Below are positions 42,851 through 51,740 of a stretch of DNA of 64,000 nt, in pieces. This DNA is from Stercoripulliclostridium_A sp963642145. GTDB lineage: Bacteria > Bacillota > Clostridia > Christensenellales > DTU072. The DNA lies in contig CAVIFU010000002.1 in assembly GCA_963642145.1 (NCBI GenBank), forward strand, positions 1 to 64,000. Direction: 5' to 3'. A program made the position numbers and the translations under genes. Every line of letters begins with the position of its first letter. The first letter of the stretch is position 1. Under the pieces are notes generated by a model, which saw only the letters and a program-made list of their open reading frames with translations, did no database searches and was not told where the DNA came from.

Positions 42851-43629
42851 TGTTATTTTGGAAAATGAATGGGCTCGGCAACGATTACGTTTTTATAGAC
42901 GTTGAGCGTTTCGCGAGCAAAAAAGAAAGACTGTACCTTGAAAACAATATCGAAAAATTTTCGCAAAAATTTTCGGATAGACATTTTGGAATAGGTAGTG
43001 ACGGCGTTGTGTTAATGATGCCGTCTATTTGTGCGGACATGCGTATGCGAATATTCAATGCGGATGGCTCTGAAGGCAAAATGTGCGGAAACGCGCTCAG
43101 ATGCGTATGTAAGTACTTATACGATTCCGGCATCATCAGAGCGCGGGAATATGTCATAGAAACGGCGTCTGGAGAACGACGCGTAGACGTTGAAGTCATA
43201 GCCGGCAAAGTAGTATCCGCCGTAGCGGATATGGGCTTGCTCGAATCGAAACGCGTCGGCATAGGCGAGTACATTGTAGACGTAGGCAATAAGCATTACG
43301 TGATTATCGGAAATAAGCAAACACTGCCGCCCTTTTCAAAGGCAAAAAGTATTTCCGATAAGTACGACGCAAACGTTGAGTTTGCGAGTATGGAAGTCCA
43401 AAACAAGTTAGACGTTCGTGTGTACGAAAGAGGCTCGGGAGAAACTCTTGCGTGCGGAACCGGGGCTGCTGCGGCGGCATATGCCGCTGTCTTGAACGGA
43501 TGTGATGCTAAAGTTATCGACGTGAACCTAAAAGGCGGACTGCTGAAAGTAAATTTTGACGGCAATCGCGCATATGTAAGCGGAGCCGTTGCGCTTAACT
43601 ATATAGGCGAGGTGAGCGCGAAACTATGA
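42850..43629 (+). CDS. dapF: Diaminopimelate epimerase
   Basis: Converts LL-DAP to meso-DAP for lysine and peptidoglycan. The 259-residue protein starts LFWKMNGLGNDYVFID; the two catalytic cysteines are in the family motifs ADGSEGKMCGNALRC near residue 72 and GETLACGTGAAAAA near 199. It overlaps dapL by four bases, so the two successive DAP enzymes are coupled. Its start codon is embedded in the hairpin at 42831-42850. Confidence 0.95.
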   Translation: MLFWKMNGLGNDYVFIDVERFASKKERLYLENNIEKFSQKFSDRHFGIGSDGVVLMMPSICADMRMRIFNADGSEGKMCGNALRCVCKYLYDSGIIRAREYVIETASGERRVDVEVIAGKVVSAVADMGLLESKRVGIGEYIVDVGNKHYVIIGNKQTLPPFSKAKSISDKYDANVEFASMEVQNKLDVRVYERGSGETLACGTGAAAAAYAAVLNGCDAKVIDVNLKGGLLKVNFDGNRAYVSGAVALNYIGEVSAKL

Positions 43630-44816
43630 TACGTTTGTCAGACGGATATTCCAAAAATTCGAGTTCGAGATATTTATTCTCGGAAATAGCGCACAAAGTT
43701 TCGGACTATAAGAAGAATTGCCCGGAGCGCAATCTAATCAGATTGGATATCGGAGATGTGACGCTACCTTTACCGCAGCCCGTTACGTGCGCAATGGCAA
43801 AGGCATCCTATGAAATGTCGCAAGCATCTACTTTTCGCGGATACGGAGAGGAGCAAGGATATCTCTTCTTGCGCGAAGCCATCGCCGAGTATTATTATAG
43901 AAATACCGGCTACGTTCCGGACGTCGGAGAAATTTTCGTTTCAGACGGCGCCAAAAGCGATATAGGCAATTTTAGAGAATTATTTCCTAAAAACGCCGTT
44001 GCCGTGATACCGAATCCGACGTATCCCGTATACAGAGATTCCAATTTGTTGGCGAACTCCGCGATAGTCTATTCGGACGGCAATGCAAGCAATGGCTTTT
44101 TGACGATGCCGGAGTCTCTCCCCAAAGGAGCTCTCGTCTATATATGTTCGCCCAATAATCCTACGGGTGCGTCCTACAATAGGGCGCAACTTTCATGTTG
44201 GGTGGAAGCATGTATCGAGGCAGACGCGCTCATCTTGTTCGATTCGGCATATGAAGCGTTTGTAGAAGACAAAGACGTTCCACGCTCTATTTACGAAATA
44301 GATGGAGCTTCTACATGCGCGATAGAGTTCTGTTCTCTTTCCAAGACGGTGGGCTTTACCGGAGTCAGATGCGGATATACGATAGTTCCGTACGCAATCA
44401 AAACGCGTTGCGGACACGGCGTTAACCGCGCGTGGCTTAAACGGCAAACAACAAAGTTTAACGGTGTGTCATATATTGTTCAGCGTGGCGCGCAAACCGC
44501 TTTGAGTAGGGAATGCGAACCTTATATAGCGAGCAATATTGCTTACTACAAGCAGAACGCAAAAGCGATTTTGACAGCGTTCGATAAATCGGGCATCGCT
44601 TGTTTCGGCGGTAAAAACTCGCCGTATGTGTTCGCGGATGTTCAAATCGACGATGTGGAGTTTTTCGATAAGCTACTTAGCGAGCAGGGCGTTACGGTTA
44701 CGCCCGGCAGCGGATTTGGCACTAACGGTAAATCTTACGTTAGGCTGACCGCGTTCAACACACACGAAAATACTACGGATGCGTTAACTCGTATTCGTTT
44801 GTTATTGACAAAATAA
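43626..44816 (+). CDS. dapL: LL-diaminopimelate aminotransferase
   Basis: PLP aminotransferase that makes LL-DAP directly from tetrahydrodipicolinate, bypassing the succinylase and acetylase branches. The 396-residue protein starts with the DapL-like IRLSDGYSKNSSSRYLFSEIAHKV and RLDIGDVTLPLPQPV. The PLP lysine is in EFCSLSKTVGFTGVRCGY near residue 239; the aminotransferase signature CSPNNPTGASY is near 178. Pairing with dapF completes the step to meso-DAP. I base the DapL call on the N-terminal pattern and the dapF context. Confidence 0.9.
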   Translation: MIRLSDGYSKNSSSRYLFSEIAHKVSDYKKNCPERNLIRLDIGDVTLPLPQPVTCAMAKASYEMSQASTFRGYGEEQGYLFLREAIAEYYYRNTGYVPDVGEIFVSDGAKSDIGNFRELFPKNAVAVIPNPTYPVYRDSNLLANSAIVYSDGNASNGFLTMPESLPKGALVYICSPNNPTGASYNRAQLSCWVEACIEADALILFDSAYEAFVEDKDVPRSIYEIDGASTCAIEFCSLSKTVGFTGVRCGYTIVPYAIKTRCGHGVNRAWLKRQTTKFNGVSYIVQRGAQTALSRECEPYIASNIAYYKQNAKAILTAFDKSGIACFGGKNSPYVFADVQIDDVEFFDKLLSEQGVTVTPGSGFGTNGKSYVRLTAFNTHENTTDALTRIRLLLTK

Positions 44817-44838
44817 ATACTTTACAACGGAGGCAAAT

Positions 44839-46116
44839 ATGTCTGTTACAGTTCTTGTCGGAGCACAATTCGGCGACGAAGGAAAGGGCAAAATAGTTGA
44901 CTATCTTTCCAAAGATATGGATATGGTCGTGCGTTTCCAAGGCGGAGATAACGCCGGTCATACGGTAGTTAATGACAAAGGTTCATTCAAACTACATCTT
45001 ATTCCGTGCGGAATATTTAAGGATGGATGCAAGGGATTGGCAAATACCGGCATGGTAATCAATCCGGATGAACTTATAAAAGAAATTGCGGAAGTCGAAA
45101 GCAAAGGCGTAAACACTTCCGAATTGTATATCAGCGCAAGAGCTATCATGCTTATGCCGTATCACGTTGATCTTGATAGCGCGAGCGAGAAGAGCGGACG
45201 CACAAACATCGGCACTACAAAGCGTGGTATCGGATATGCATACGCGGATAGAGCGCGTCGTAATGCTCTTAGGTTCGAAAACCTCAAAGACTTGGAATAC
45301 TGCGCCAAGCGCGTTTCACAAATAATGCCCACAATTAACGCAGAGCTCACCGCTAAAGGTTGCGCGACTTATACGGAAGACGAAATCATGACAAAGATCC
45401 GTGTTTGGTCAGATAAATTGAGCGCGCGCATAGTAGAACCCGTATCGTTTGTAAACAAAGCCATCGATAGGGGAGAGAACCTCTTGTTCGAAGGTCAACT
45501 CGGAGCCATGAAAGATATAGACCTCGGCATCTATCCGTATGTTACTTCCTCAAACCCCGTAGCGGCATATGCGGCAGTCAGCGGCGGCTTCCCAATAAGC
45601 AAAATAACGAATATTGTCGGCGTTATGAAGGCGTTTACGTCCGCGGTAGGCGACGGTGCTTTCCCCACAGAAATGAAGGACGAAAGCGAAGCAAGCTACT
45701 TCCGCGGAACCGGCGAACACATTGACGATGAATTCGGCGCAAGAACGGGACGCGCGCGCAGACTCGGATGGCCCGATCTCGTGTTGGTAAAATATGCGGC
45801 AACCATCAATGGATTTACGAGTATTGCAGTATGCAAAGTCGATAAATTAGACGCCGTTGACAAGATAAAAGTTTGCGTTGCGTATAAGTTGAACGGCGAG
45901 GTTATAGACTATATGCCGTCGGCAACGGAACTTGAAAAAGTGGAACCCGTTTACAAAGAAATTGACGGATGGATGACGAGCACTGCAAATATCAGACGCT
46001 ATGAAGATCTTCCCGAAAATGCCAAAAAGTATATTGAGCTCATAGAAGAGGTTACCGGTACTCCCGTTAAATATATAGGAGTAGGACCCGCACACGATGA
46101 AATCATCGTAAAATAA
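44839..46116 (+). CDS. purA: Adenylosuccinate synthetase
   Basis: GTP-dependent enzyme joining aspartate to IMP, the first committed step to AMP. The 425-residue protein has VLVGAQFGDEGKGKIVDYLSKD at residues 4-25, the GGDNAGHTVV motif near 36, FEGQLGAMKDIDLGIYPYVTSS near 218 and the C-terminal VGPAHDEIIV. CGGAGG precedes the ATG. A strong terminator follows. The residue after FEGQ is Leu-Gly-Ala rather than the usual QG; otherwise the family motifs are intact. Confidence 0.96.
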   Translation: MSVTVLVGAQFGDEGKGKIVDYLSKDMDMVVRFQGGDNAGHTVVNDKGSFKLHLIPCGIFKDGCKGLANTGMVINPDELIKEIAEVESKGVNTSELYISARAIMLMPYHVDLDSASEKSGRTNIGTTKRGIGYAYADRARRNALRFENLKDLEYCAKRVSQIMPTINAELTAKGCATYTEDEIMTKIRVWSDKLSARIVEPVSFVNKAIDRGENLLFEGQLGAMKDIDLGIYPYVTSSNPVAAYAAVSGGFPISKITNIVGVMKAFTSAVGDGAFPTEMKDESEASYFRGTGEHIDDEFGARTGRARRLGWPDLVLVKYAATINGFTSIAVCKVDKLDAVDKIKVCVAYKLNGEVIDYMPSATELEKVEPVYKEIDGWMTSTANIRRYEDLPENAKKYIELIEEVTGTPVKYIGVGPAHDEIIVK

Positions 46117-46133
46117 AAAAACAATATATTTTT

Positions 46134-46164
46134 TAGGACCGACGACAGTCGGTCCTATTTTTTT
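46134..46164 (+). terminator. Intrinsic terminator after purA
   Basis: A 10-bp stem TAGGACCGAC/GTCGGTCCTA with GACA loop (46134-46157) followed by seven T (46158-46164). Confidence 0.92.
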
Positions 46165-46167
46165 ACC

Positions 46168-46195
46168 GATTTATGTATTCACGGATACATAAATC
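46168..46195. promoter_or_regulatory. 11-bp inverted repeat upstream of lacZ
   Basis: GATTTATGTAT (46168-46178) and ATACATAAATC (46185-46195) are perfect reverse complements with a six-base spacer, about 50 bases before the lacZ -35. Candidate binding site for a sugar regulator; not in the terminator, which ends at 46164. Confidence 0.5.
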
Positions 46196-46218
46196 AAGCA
46201 TTTTAAGGAACATTCTCG

Positions 46219-46238
46219 ACATCGAGGCAAATCGATGT
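46219..46238. promoter_or_regulatory. 7-bp inverted repeat next to the lacZ promoter
   Basis: ACATCGA (46219-46225) and TCGATGT (46232-46238), six bases apart, ending six bases before the -35. A second possible operator half-site pair. Confidence 0.35.
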
Positions 46239-46243
46239 TCGGA

Positions 46244-46272
46244 TTGCATTTTTCGCGCGCGTATGATATACT
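46244..46272 (+). promoter_or_regulatory. Promoter of the lacZ-patatin-IIC-polA unit
   Basis: TTGCAT (46244-46249), 17-base spacer, TATACT (46267-46272). GGAGG of lacZ follows at 46296-46300. Confidence 0.7.
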
Positions 46273-46304
46273 TTAATTACTTACAACCTTTATATGGAGG
46301 CTAT

Positions 46305-49300
46305 ATGAGAAATTACTGGCGTAATGCTAAAATATATAATGTCAACAGCATTGAAAGATATGCGTCGGGCTACCCGATAGATCAGAACGGAGATTACAGA
46401 ATTTGTAGTTTGAACGGCAAGTGGGATTTCAAGCTTTGTTACGGCGTGGACTCTATACCGAACGGTTTTGAACGGCCCGACGCGTCTCTTAAAGACTTTG
46501 ATAAGATTGACGTTCCGAGCGAGTGGCAAATTAAGGGCTATGATACGCCGATCTATACGAACATTCATTATCCTTATGCGCTGGAATCCGTTTTTTTGCC
46601 GATGATACCGCATGTATACGGTGACAAAAACACTGTCGGATGCTATTCAAGAGAGTTTGATGTGGAAGCCGGCGGAGATAACGTATTTATTCACTTCGGC
46701 GGCGTCGGAAGCTGCGCGGAAGTATACGTGAACGGAAACTTTGTGGGATACTCCGAGGACACATTTGATTTTCAGGAGTACGACATCACCAAGTTCGTAA
46801 AAACCGGCAAGAACAAACTTTCCGTTATTGTTTACAGATACTGCACGGGAAGCTATCTTGAAGATCAAGACATGTGGCGTTTGTCCGGTATTTTCCGCGA
46901 TGTCACGCTTATCTATAAACCGAAAGTAGAGATTGCCGATATGTACTTTAAGTCCGACTTATCTGACGATTTCGGATCCGCAAAATTTTCCGGCACGATA
47001 AAATTGAGCGCAAACGGTCAAAATTTGAAGACTGCCAAGCTTAAAGTTGCGCTCATCGATAGGGCAAACGCTTCCGTACCTGTGTATGAAGACCGCATAG
47101 AACTCGGGCGCATGGATGACGGCGTGTCCATAAATGTCGACGTAGCGGCGCAGATCGACGGCATCAAGCTATGGTCGCATGAGTTCCCCAACTTGTACAG
47201 GGTGGAAGTTTCTTTGTATGAGAACGATTTATTCATCGATAAGAGGGCGTGCTCGTTCGGATTCCGCAAAATAGAAATCGTCCCGATGCAGAACGGCAAG
47301 GGACCGTACATATTGCTAAACGGCAGACCTCTTAAATTCGCAGGGGTTAATCGCCACGAGTTCCATCCCGAATACGGGCATGCCGTTCCCGTTGAACTCA
47401 TAGAAAAAGACATCAAAATCTGCAAAGAAAACAACATAACCGCAATAAGGACTTCGCATTATCCCAACAGACCGGAATTCTACGAGTTGTGCGACAAGTA
47501 CGGCGTATTGGTAATATGCGAAAACAATTTGGAAACTCACGGATTAAGTCTTTTTATTCCGCGCAACAACAAACGTTGGACGGAGCAATGCGTATATCGT
47601 ATGCGCAACATGGTCAACACTTTCAAGAACCATCCGTGCATAGTTTGCTGGTCTCTCGGCAACGAGTCCGGTAAGGGAACGGCATTTATGGCAATGCGCA
47701 ACAGTGCGCTGAAAATCGACGATACGCGTTTTATACACTATGAGCAGGACGCTTCCGGCAAAATAAGTGATGTTCTTTCAGAAATGTACGCTAAGTTGGA
47801 AAAAATGCCGTTGATAGGAGAAAACAAACCTATTCGCCACGGCACGTATTTGTTCTGCCCGTGGGGATACGCTTTTAAGCCGGAAAAATACCGTGATTTG
47901 CCGTTTATTCAATGTGAGTATGCTCATGCGATGGGTAACAGCCTCGGTAACTTTTCCGATTATTGGGATGCGTTCAAAATGTATGATAGACTTGCCGGCG
48001 GATTTATATGGGATTTTGCGGATCAAGCAATCAAAGTCGTTAACGACCAAGGCATAACAGAATGGCGTTACGGTGGTGATTTCGGAGACAAACCCAATGA
48101 TTCGAACTTTGCTTTTAACGGAATATTACGCGGAGACAGGAGCCCCAACCCCGCCCTGTATGAGGTGCGTAAACAATATCAACAAATAGACATCGCGCTT
48201 ATAGACGGTGAAATAGTGTTCTACAACAGATACATGTTTACCAATCTTTTGCGTTTTGAATGCAAGCTTGAACTTACTATAGACGGCGAGCATGCAGACG
48301 AAACGACGTTGCCGATGCCGGAAGCCGCGCCCGGAGAATTCGGAAGGATAGCGCTTCCTCTCGATTTCGACTTTGGCAAGAGCGAAGCGTCTCTCATCGT
48401 CAGCGTAGTTACCAAAGAGGACGAGTCTTTTGCCAAGGCAGGTAGAGTAGTTGCATATGAGCAGTTCTTCCTGCAACCATACGATTACACTTTGCCGAAA
48501 GCAGAGGGCGATAGCTATTACAGCGAGACCGATGCGGAAATAGTCATAAGTTTCGGCGTGTGTAGAGCAATTATCGATAAGAAAACGGGCAATATCCTAA
48601 GCATAAGCAAGTCTAATGAAGAGAAACTCAAAGAGCCGTTCAGACTTGACTTTTATCGAGCGACAATCGATAATGACAGACTGCCGCAAGTGGATATTGC
48701 TATTGCAAAGTGGTATATGGGCGTAGGTAAATTCAAAAATGCACAAAAGCATTTGCGCGTCAAACGCACCAACGTATACGTCAAAGACGGCAAAGTATCG
48801 GTGGCAATAGACTGGCATATGCCCTACATCAGAGAAATGCGCACGCTGTATCGCTTTAACGGAGAGGGCAGCATAGATGTAGAGATGTCGCTTATTCCGA
48901 AAGCCGAACTCGAGCGATACGGCTTCACATTTGCATTGAGAGACGGCATAGACGGCGTATCGTTCTATGGGAAGGGTCCGTTTGAAAACTATTGCGACAG
49001 GGCTTCCGCAGCGATAGTAAGGACATATCGCGGAGTGGCTGAAGACTTCTTGCATGATTACCTATATCCGCAGGAGAACGGGAACCATACGGAAATACGC
49101 TGGTTGGATGTCGGAGGAGACAAGGGATTCCGTATACTTGCTTGCGACAAACCGTTTGAAGCGAGCGTTCATCCGTATACGACTGACATGCTTGACGAGG
49201 CAAAACATCTTCATGAGTTGCAAGGGCTCGATTATTTAACGGTCAACATTGACGGCAGACAACGCGGCGTCGGCGGAGACGTACCGGCACTTGCAAGCCT

Positions 49301-49367
49301 CAAACCGCAATATAAGATATTGCCGCGGAGCGCACAACACGTTAAATTCAGAATAATCGTCAAATGA
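46305..49367 (+). CDS. lacZ: Beta-galactosidase, LacZ type (GH2)
   Basis: The 1020-residue protein closely matches the length and domain plan of E. coli LacZ: N-terminal sugar-binding jelly-roll (about 40-210), immunoglobulin-like domains, TIM barrel (about 325-620) and the large C-terminal Bgal_small_N domain (about 735-1015). The acid/base glutamate is Glu454 in SLGNESGKG and the nucleophile Glu538 in CEYAHAMGNS. No signal peptide is seen, so it acts in the cytoplasm on imported lactose or galactosides. The start is set by GGAGG (46296-46300); upstream in-frame ATGs lack a Shine-Dalgarno. It has its own promoter and inverted repeats, and overlaps the patatin gene by four bases. No lactose transporter or LacI gene is in the window. 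Confidence 0.95.
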   Translation: MRNYWRNAKIYNVNSIERYASGYPIDQNGDYRICSLNGKWDFKLCYGVDSIPNGFERPDASLKDFDKIDVPSEWQIKGYDTPIYTNIHYPYALESVFLPMIPHVYGDKNTVGCYSREFDVEAGGDNVFIHFGGVGSCAEVYVNGNFVGYSEDTFDFQEYDITKFVKTGKNKLSVIVYRYCTGSYLEDQDMWRLSGIFRDVTLIYKPKVEIADMYFKSDLSDDFGSAKFSGTIKLSANGQNLKTAKLKVALIDRANASVPVYEDRIELGRMDDGVSINVDVAAQIDGIKLWSHEFPNLYRVEVSLYENDLFIDKRACSFGFRKIEIVPMQNGKGPYILLNGRPLKFAGVNRHEFHPEYGHAVPVELIEKDIKICKENNITAIRTSHYPNRPEFYELCDKYGVLVICENNLETHGLSLFIPRNNKRWTEQCVYRMRNMVNTFKNHPCIVCWSLGNESGKGTAFMAMRNSALKIDDTRFIHYEQDASGKISDVLSEMYAKLEKMPLIGENKPIRHGTYLFCPWGYAFKPEKYRDLPFIQCEYAHAMGNSLGNFSDYWDAFKMYDRLAGGFIWDFADQAIKVVNDQGITEWRYGGDFGDKPNDSNFAFNGILRGDRSPNPALYEVRKQYQQIDIALIDGEIVFYNRYMFTNLLRFECKLELTIDGEHADETTLPMPEAAPGEFGRIALPLDFDFGKSEASLIVSVVTKEDESFAKAGRVVAYEQFFLQPYDYTLPKAEGDSYYSETDAEIVISFGVCRAIIDKKTGNILSISKSNEEKLKEPFRLDFYRATIDNDRLPQVDIAIAKWYMGVGKFKNAQKHLRVKRTNVYVKDGKVSVAIDWHMPYIREMRTLYRFNGEGSIDVEMSLIPKAELERYGFTFALRDGIDGVSFYGKGPFENYCDRASAAIVRTYRGVAEDFLHDYLYPQENGNHTEIRWLDVGGDKGFRILACDKPFEASVHPYTTDMLDEAKHLHELQGLDYLTVNIDGRQRGVGGDVPALASLKPQYKILPRSAQHVKFRIIVK

Positions 49368-50503
49368 GATACGGATTGGTACTTGAGGGCGGAGGCGCGA
49401 AAGGCGCTTTCCATGTCGGCGCTGTCAAGGCTTTGCGCGAGAAAGGATATGAGTTCGGCGGTGTAACCGGGACTTCTATCGGTGCGCTTAACGGAGCCAT
49501 GATTGCGCAAGACGATTTTGATCTTTTGTACGAGATATGGTGCAATGCGATGCCGTCTATGCTCATTGACGCCAACGACGAGATACTTGAACGTATACTC
49601 GGAGGGGCGCGAGATAAAGAGTCGCTCAAGTACATGATCAAATTGGCAAAGTCTTTTGTCGCGAACAGAGGCGTGCCGATAGATCGCGCACAAGGCTTTA
49701 TAAACACCTACATAGATGAAGACAAATTGCGCAAGTCTCCTATAGATTACGGACTTGTGACGGTTTCTACATCTGACAATTGGGAAGCTCTCGAAGTGTT
49801 CAAAGAAGATATACCGTACGGCATGCTCAAACAGTATATTTTGGCAAGCGCGTATTTTCCGATTTTTAACCGTCCGACCATAGACGGGAAGTCGTTCATA
49901 GACGGTGGCGTATATAATAATTGCCCCGTAAATCCGCTGATATACAAAGGTTATACGAATATTATCGCCGTTAGAACGGGGAGCAAGATGCCGTCACGTA
50001 AAGTGGTTGACGGAACTGTTTCCGTGAGTTATATCAATCCCTCGGAATCGCTCGGAAAAACATTGGATTTTCGCAATGAGCACGTCAAATACAATTTGAA
50101 TCTCGGATACTATGACGCATTGCGTTTTACGGATAAACTCATAGGCAAGAAATACTATGTAAAGCATACGCCGAAAGCGGAAGTGATCAATTATTTTGAA
50201 AACTTAGATTATAAAGTTTACGAAGATTGGGCAAATGCACTTGGCGTTAACGGCAATAAAAGGGAATTAATGTCGCGCGTGATAGAGTATATCGCAAACA
50301 AAATGGAACTCGATAGCGGAATCGACTCGGTAGAAACGCTTGTCAGACTATTGGAAACGGTAGCCGACGGATGCGGTATAGAAAGGTTCCGTATTTATTC
50401 CGTAATTGAATTTGTAGAAGCTATACGTCGGGCAAATGCGCCTATGACCGAAATACTCGGAGATATCGCAATAACTCAAATTGTGACTGCACTGAAAAAA
50501 TAA
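49364..50503 (+). CDS. Patatin-like phospholipase
   Basis: A 379-residue protein with a patatin catalytic domain (about 1-200): oxyanion-hole GGGAKGAFHVGA at residues 9-20, nucleophile serine in GTSIGALNG (about residue 38) and the catalytic aspartate in DGGVYNNCP near 183. No membrane segment or signal peptide, so it probably acts on membrane lipids from the cytoplasm. The C-terminal half (about 250-379) is helical and unknown. It is coupled to lacZ (ATGA overlap) and followed by an orphan IIC-like membrane protein, a pairing not explained by lactose metabolism. Confidence 0.9.
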   Translation: MRYGLVLEGGGAKGAFHVGAVKALREKGYEFGGVTGTSIGALNGAMIAQDDFDLLYEIWCNAMPSMLIDANDEILERILGGARDKESLKYMIKLAKSFVANRGVPIDRAQGFINTYIDEDKLRKSPIDYGLVTVSTSDNWEALEVFKEDIPYGMLKQYILASAYFPIFNRPTIDGKSFIDGGVYNNCPVNPLIYKGYTNIIAVRTGSKMPSRKVVDGTVSVSYINPSESLGKTLDFRNEHVKYNLNLGYYDALRFTDKLIGKKYYVKHTPKAEVINYFENLDYKVYEDWANALGVNGNKRELMSRVIEYIANKMELDSGIDSVETLVRLLETVADGCGIERFRIYSVIEFVEAIRRANAPMTEILGDIAITQIVTALKK

Positions 50504-50517
50504 AAGGAACTAATTTT

Positions 50518-51738
50518 ATGGATAAACCCGAAAACGAAGACGCCGTTGTACAACAAACCGAAAATACGACTGCCGATCATGCGGACACGGAAAGCCGGGA
50601 TGTAGACAAACGAAAAGGCAACAGAAACGTCAAAGCAACCGTCAAAAAGCTTGCCAAGAGATGGTTTATAGACGCTTTTACCGGGATGGCACAAGGATTG
50701 TTCTGTACTCTGATAGCAGGTACGATACTTGCGCAGTTTGGCGTATGGATAACCGCCGCCGGTACGGCAGCCGGTATTGCTGTCGGGAAATTCATAACAT
50801 CCGTTGCCAATATAGCTAAATGCCTTATGGGCGCCGGTATCGGCATAGGCATGGCGAACAGACTCAACGCGCCGAAACTCGTTATGTTTACGGCGGGAGT
50901 TGCCGGTATGGCAGGAGCCTTCGCAGATAAAATAATCGGGGGTGCGTTGACTGCGTCGTTTTTGCCCGGCAATCCCATCGGCGCGTATGTTGTTGCGCTT
51001 ATAGCAATAGAACTTGGAATTCTGATAAGCGGCAAAACGAAGGTGGATATTGTTGTTGTTCCGCTGTCTATGATGATAATATCGATGTTTGGGATGTTTG
51101 TCGCATGGCCCTTCATCAAAGCTATCGATTATGTCGGTAAAGGAATAGCGCTTGCCACAAATATAGCGCCCGTATCCATGGGTATCATAGTTTCCGTCGT
51201 TATGGGCATAATACTAACGCTTCCGACATCTTCTGCCGCGATGTGGGTGGCGATCGCTACTCCGGTTATCGCTACCGGCAATGCGGAGATGGTAGACGCC
51301 ATGCTGTTGGCAGGCGGCGCGGCAACGGTAGGTTGTGCTTGCCAAATGGTCGGCTTTGCCGTTCAAAGTTATAGAGAAAACGGAGTGGGCGGACTTATAG
51401 CGCAGGGACTCGGAACAAGTATGTTGCAGATACCTAACCTAATGCGTCATCCTTTGATTATGGTGCCTCCGATTGTTGCAAGCGCCATAGCCGGGCCTCT
51501 TGCAACGGCAGTATTCGGATTGCGTTGCGGTGCCGCCGGCGGAGGAATGGGGACTTCCGGTTTAGTGGGCGTTTTCGATACGATTTCGGCATCGGTAGGG
51601 GTTATCTCGGATTGGAAGATCGGAGTAGGTATAACGTTATGTATGTTTGTAATTCCTGCCGTTGTATGCTTTTTCGTCAGCGAAGGCATGCGTAAACTCG
51701 GTTGGATAAAGAAAGATGATATGAAACTTGAACTTTAG
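50518..51738 (+). CDS. PTS EIIC-like membrane protein (PfoR / PTS_EIIC_2 family), orphan
   Basis: A 406-residue protein with a 45-residue charged, cytoplasmic-looking N-terminus followed by about 9-10 hydrophobic segments from residue 55. Gly/Ala-rich helices and the GLRCGAAGGGMGTSGLVG motif near residue 335 fit the PTS_EIIC_2 (PfoR-like) family. No EIIA, EIIB or HPr gene is nearby, so a normal sugar phosphotransferase role is not supported. Members of this family are annotated as toxin regulators or unknown permeases. AAAGGA precedes the ATG; polA starts two bases after the stop. Confidence 0.8.
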   Translation: MDKPENEDAVVQQTENTTADHADTESRDVDKRKGNRNVKATVKKLAKRWFIDAFTGMAQGLFCTLIAGTILAQFGVWITAAGTAAGIAVGKFITSVANIAKCLMGAGIGIGMANRLNAPKLVMFTAGVAGMAGAFADKIIGGALTASFLPGNPIGAYVVALIAIELGILISGKTKVDIVVVPLSMMIISMFGMFVAWPFIKAIDYVGKGIALATNIAPVSMGIIVSVVMGIILTLPTSSAAMWVAIATPVIATGNAEMVDAMLLAGGAATVGCACQMVGFAVQSYRENGVGGLIAQGLGTSMLQIPNLMRHPLIMVPPIVASAIAGPLATAVFGLRCGAAGGGMGTSGLVGVFDTISASVGVISDWKIGVGITLCMFVIPAVVCFFVSEGMRKLGWIKKDDMKLEL

Positions 51739-51740
51739 GT

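Noticed and set aside
46117..46304. Purine riboswitch around purA/lacZ
   Set aside because: The region has only the purA terminator, short inverted repeats and a promoter; no purine aptamer pattern is visible.
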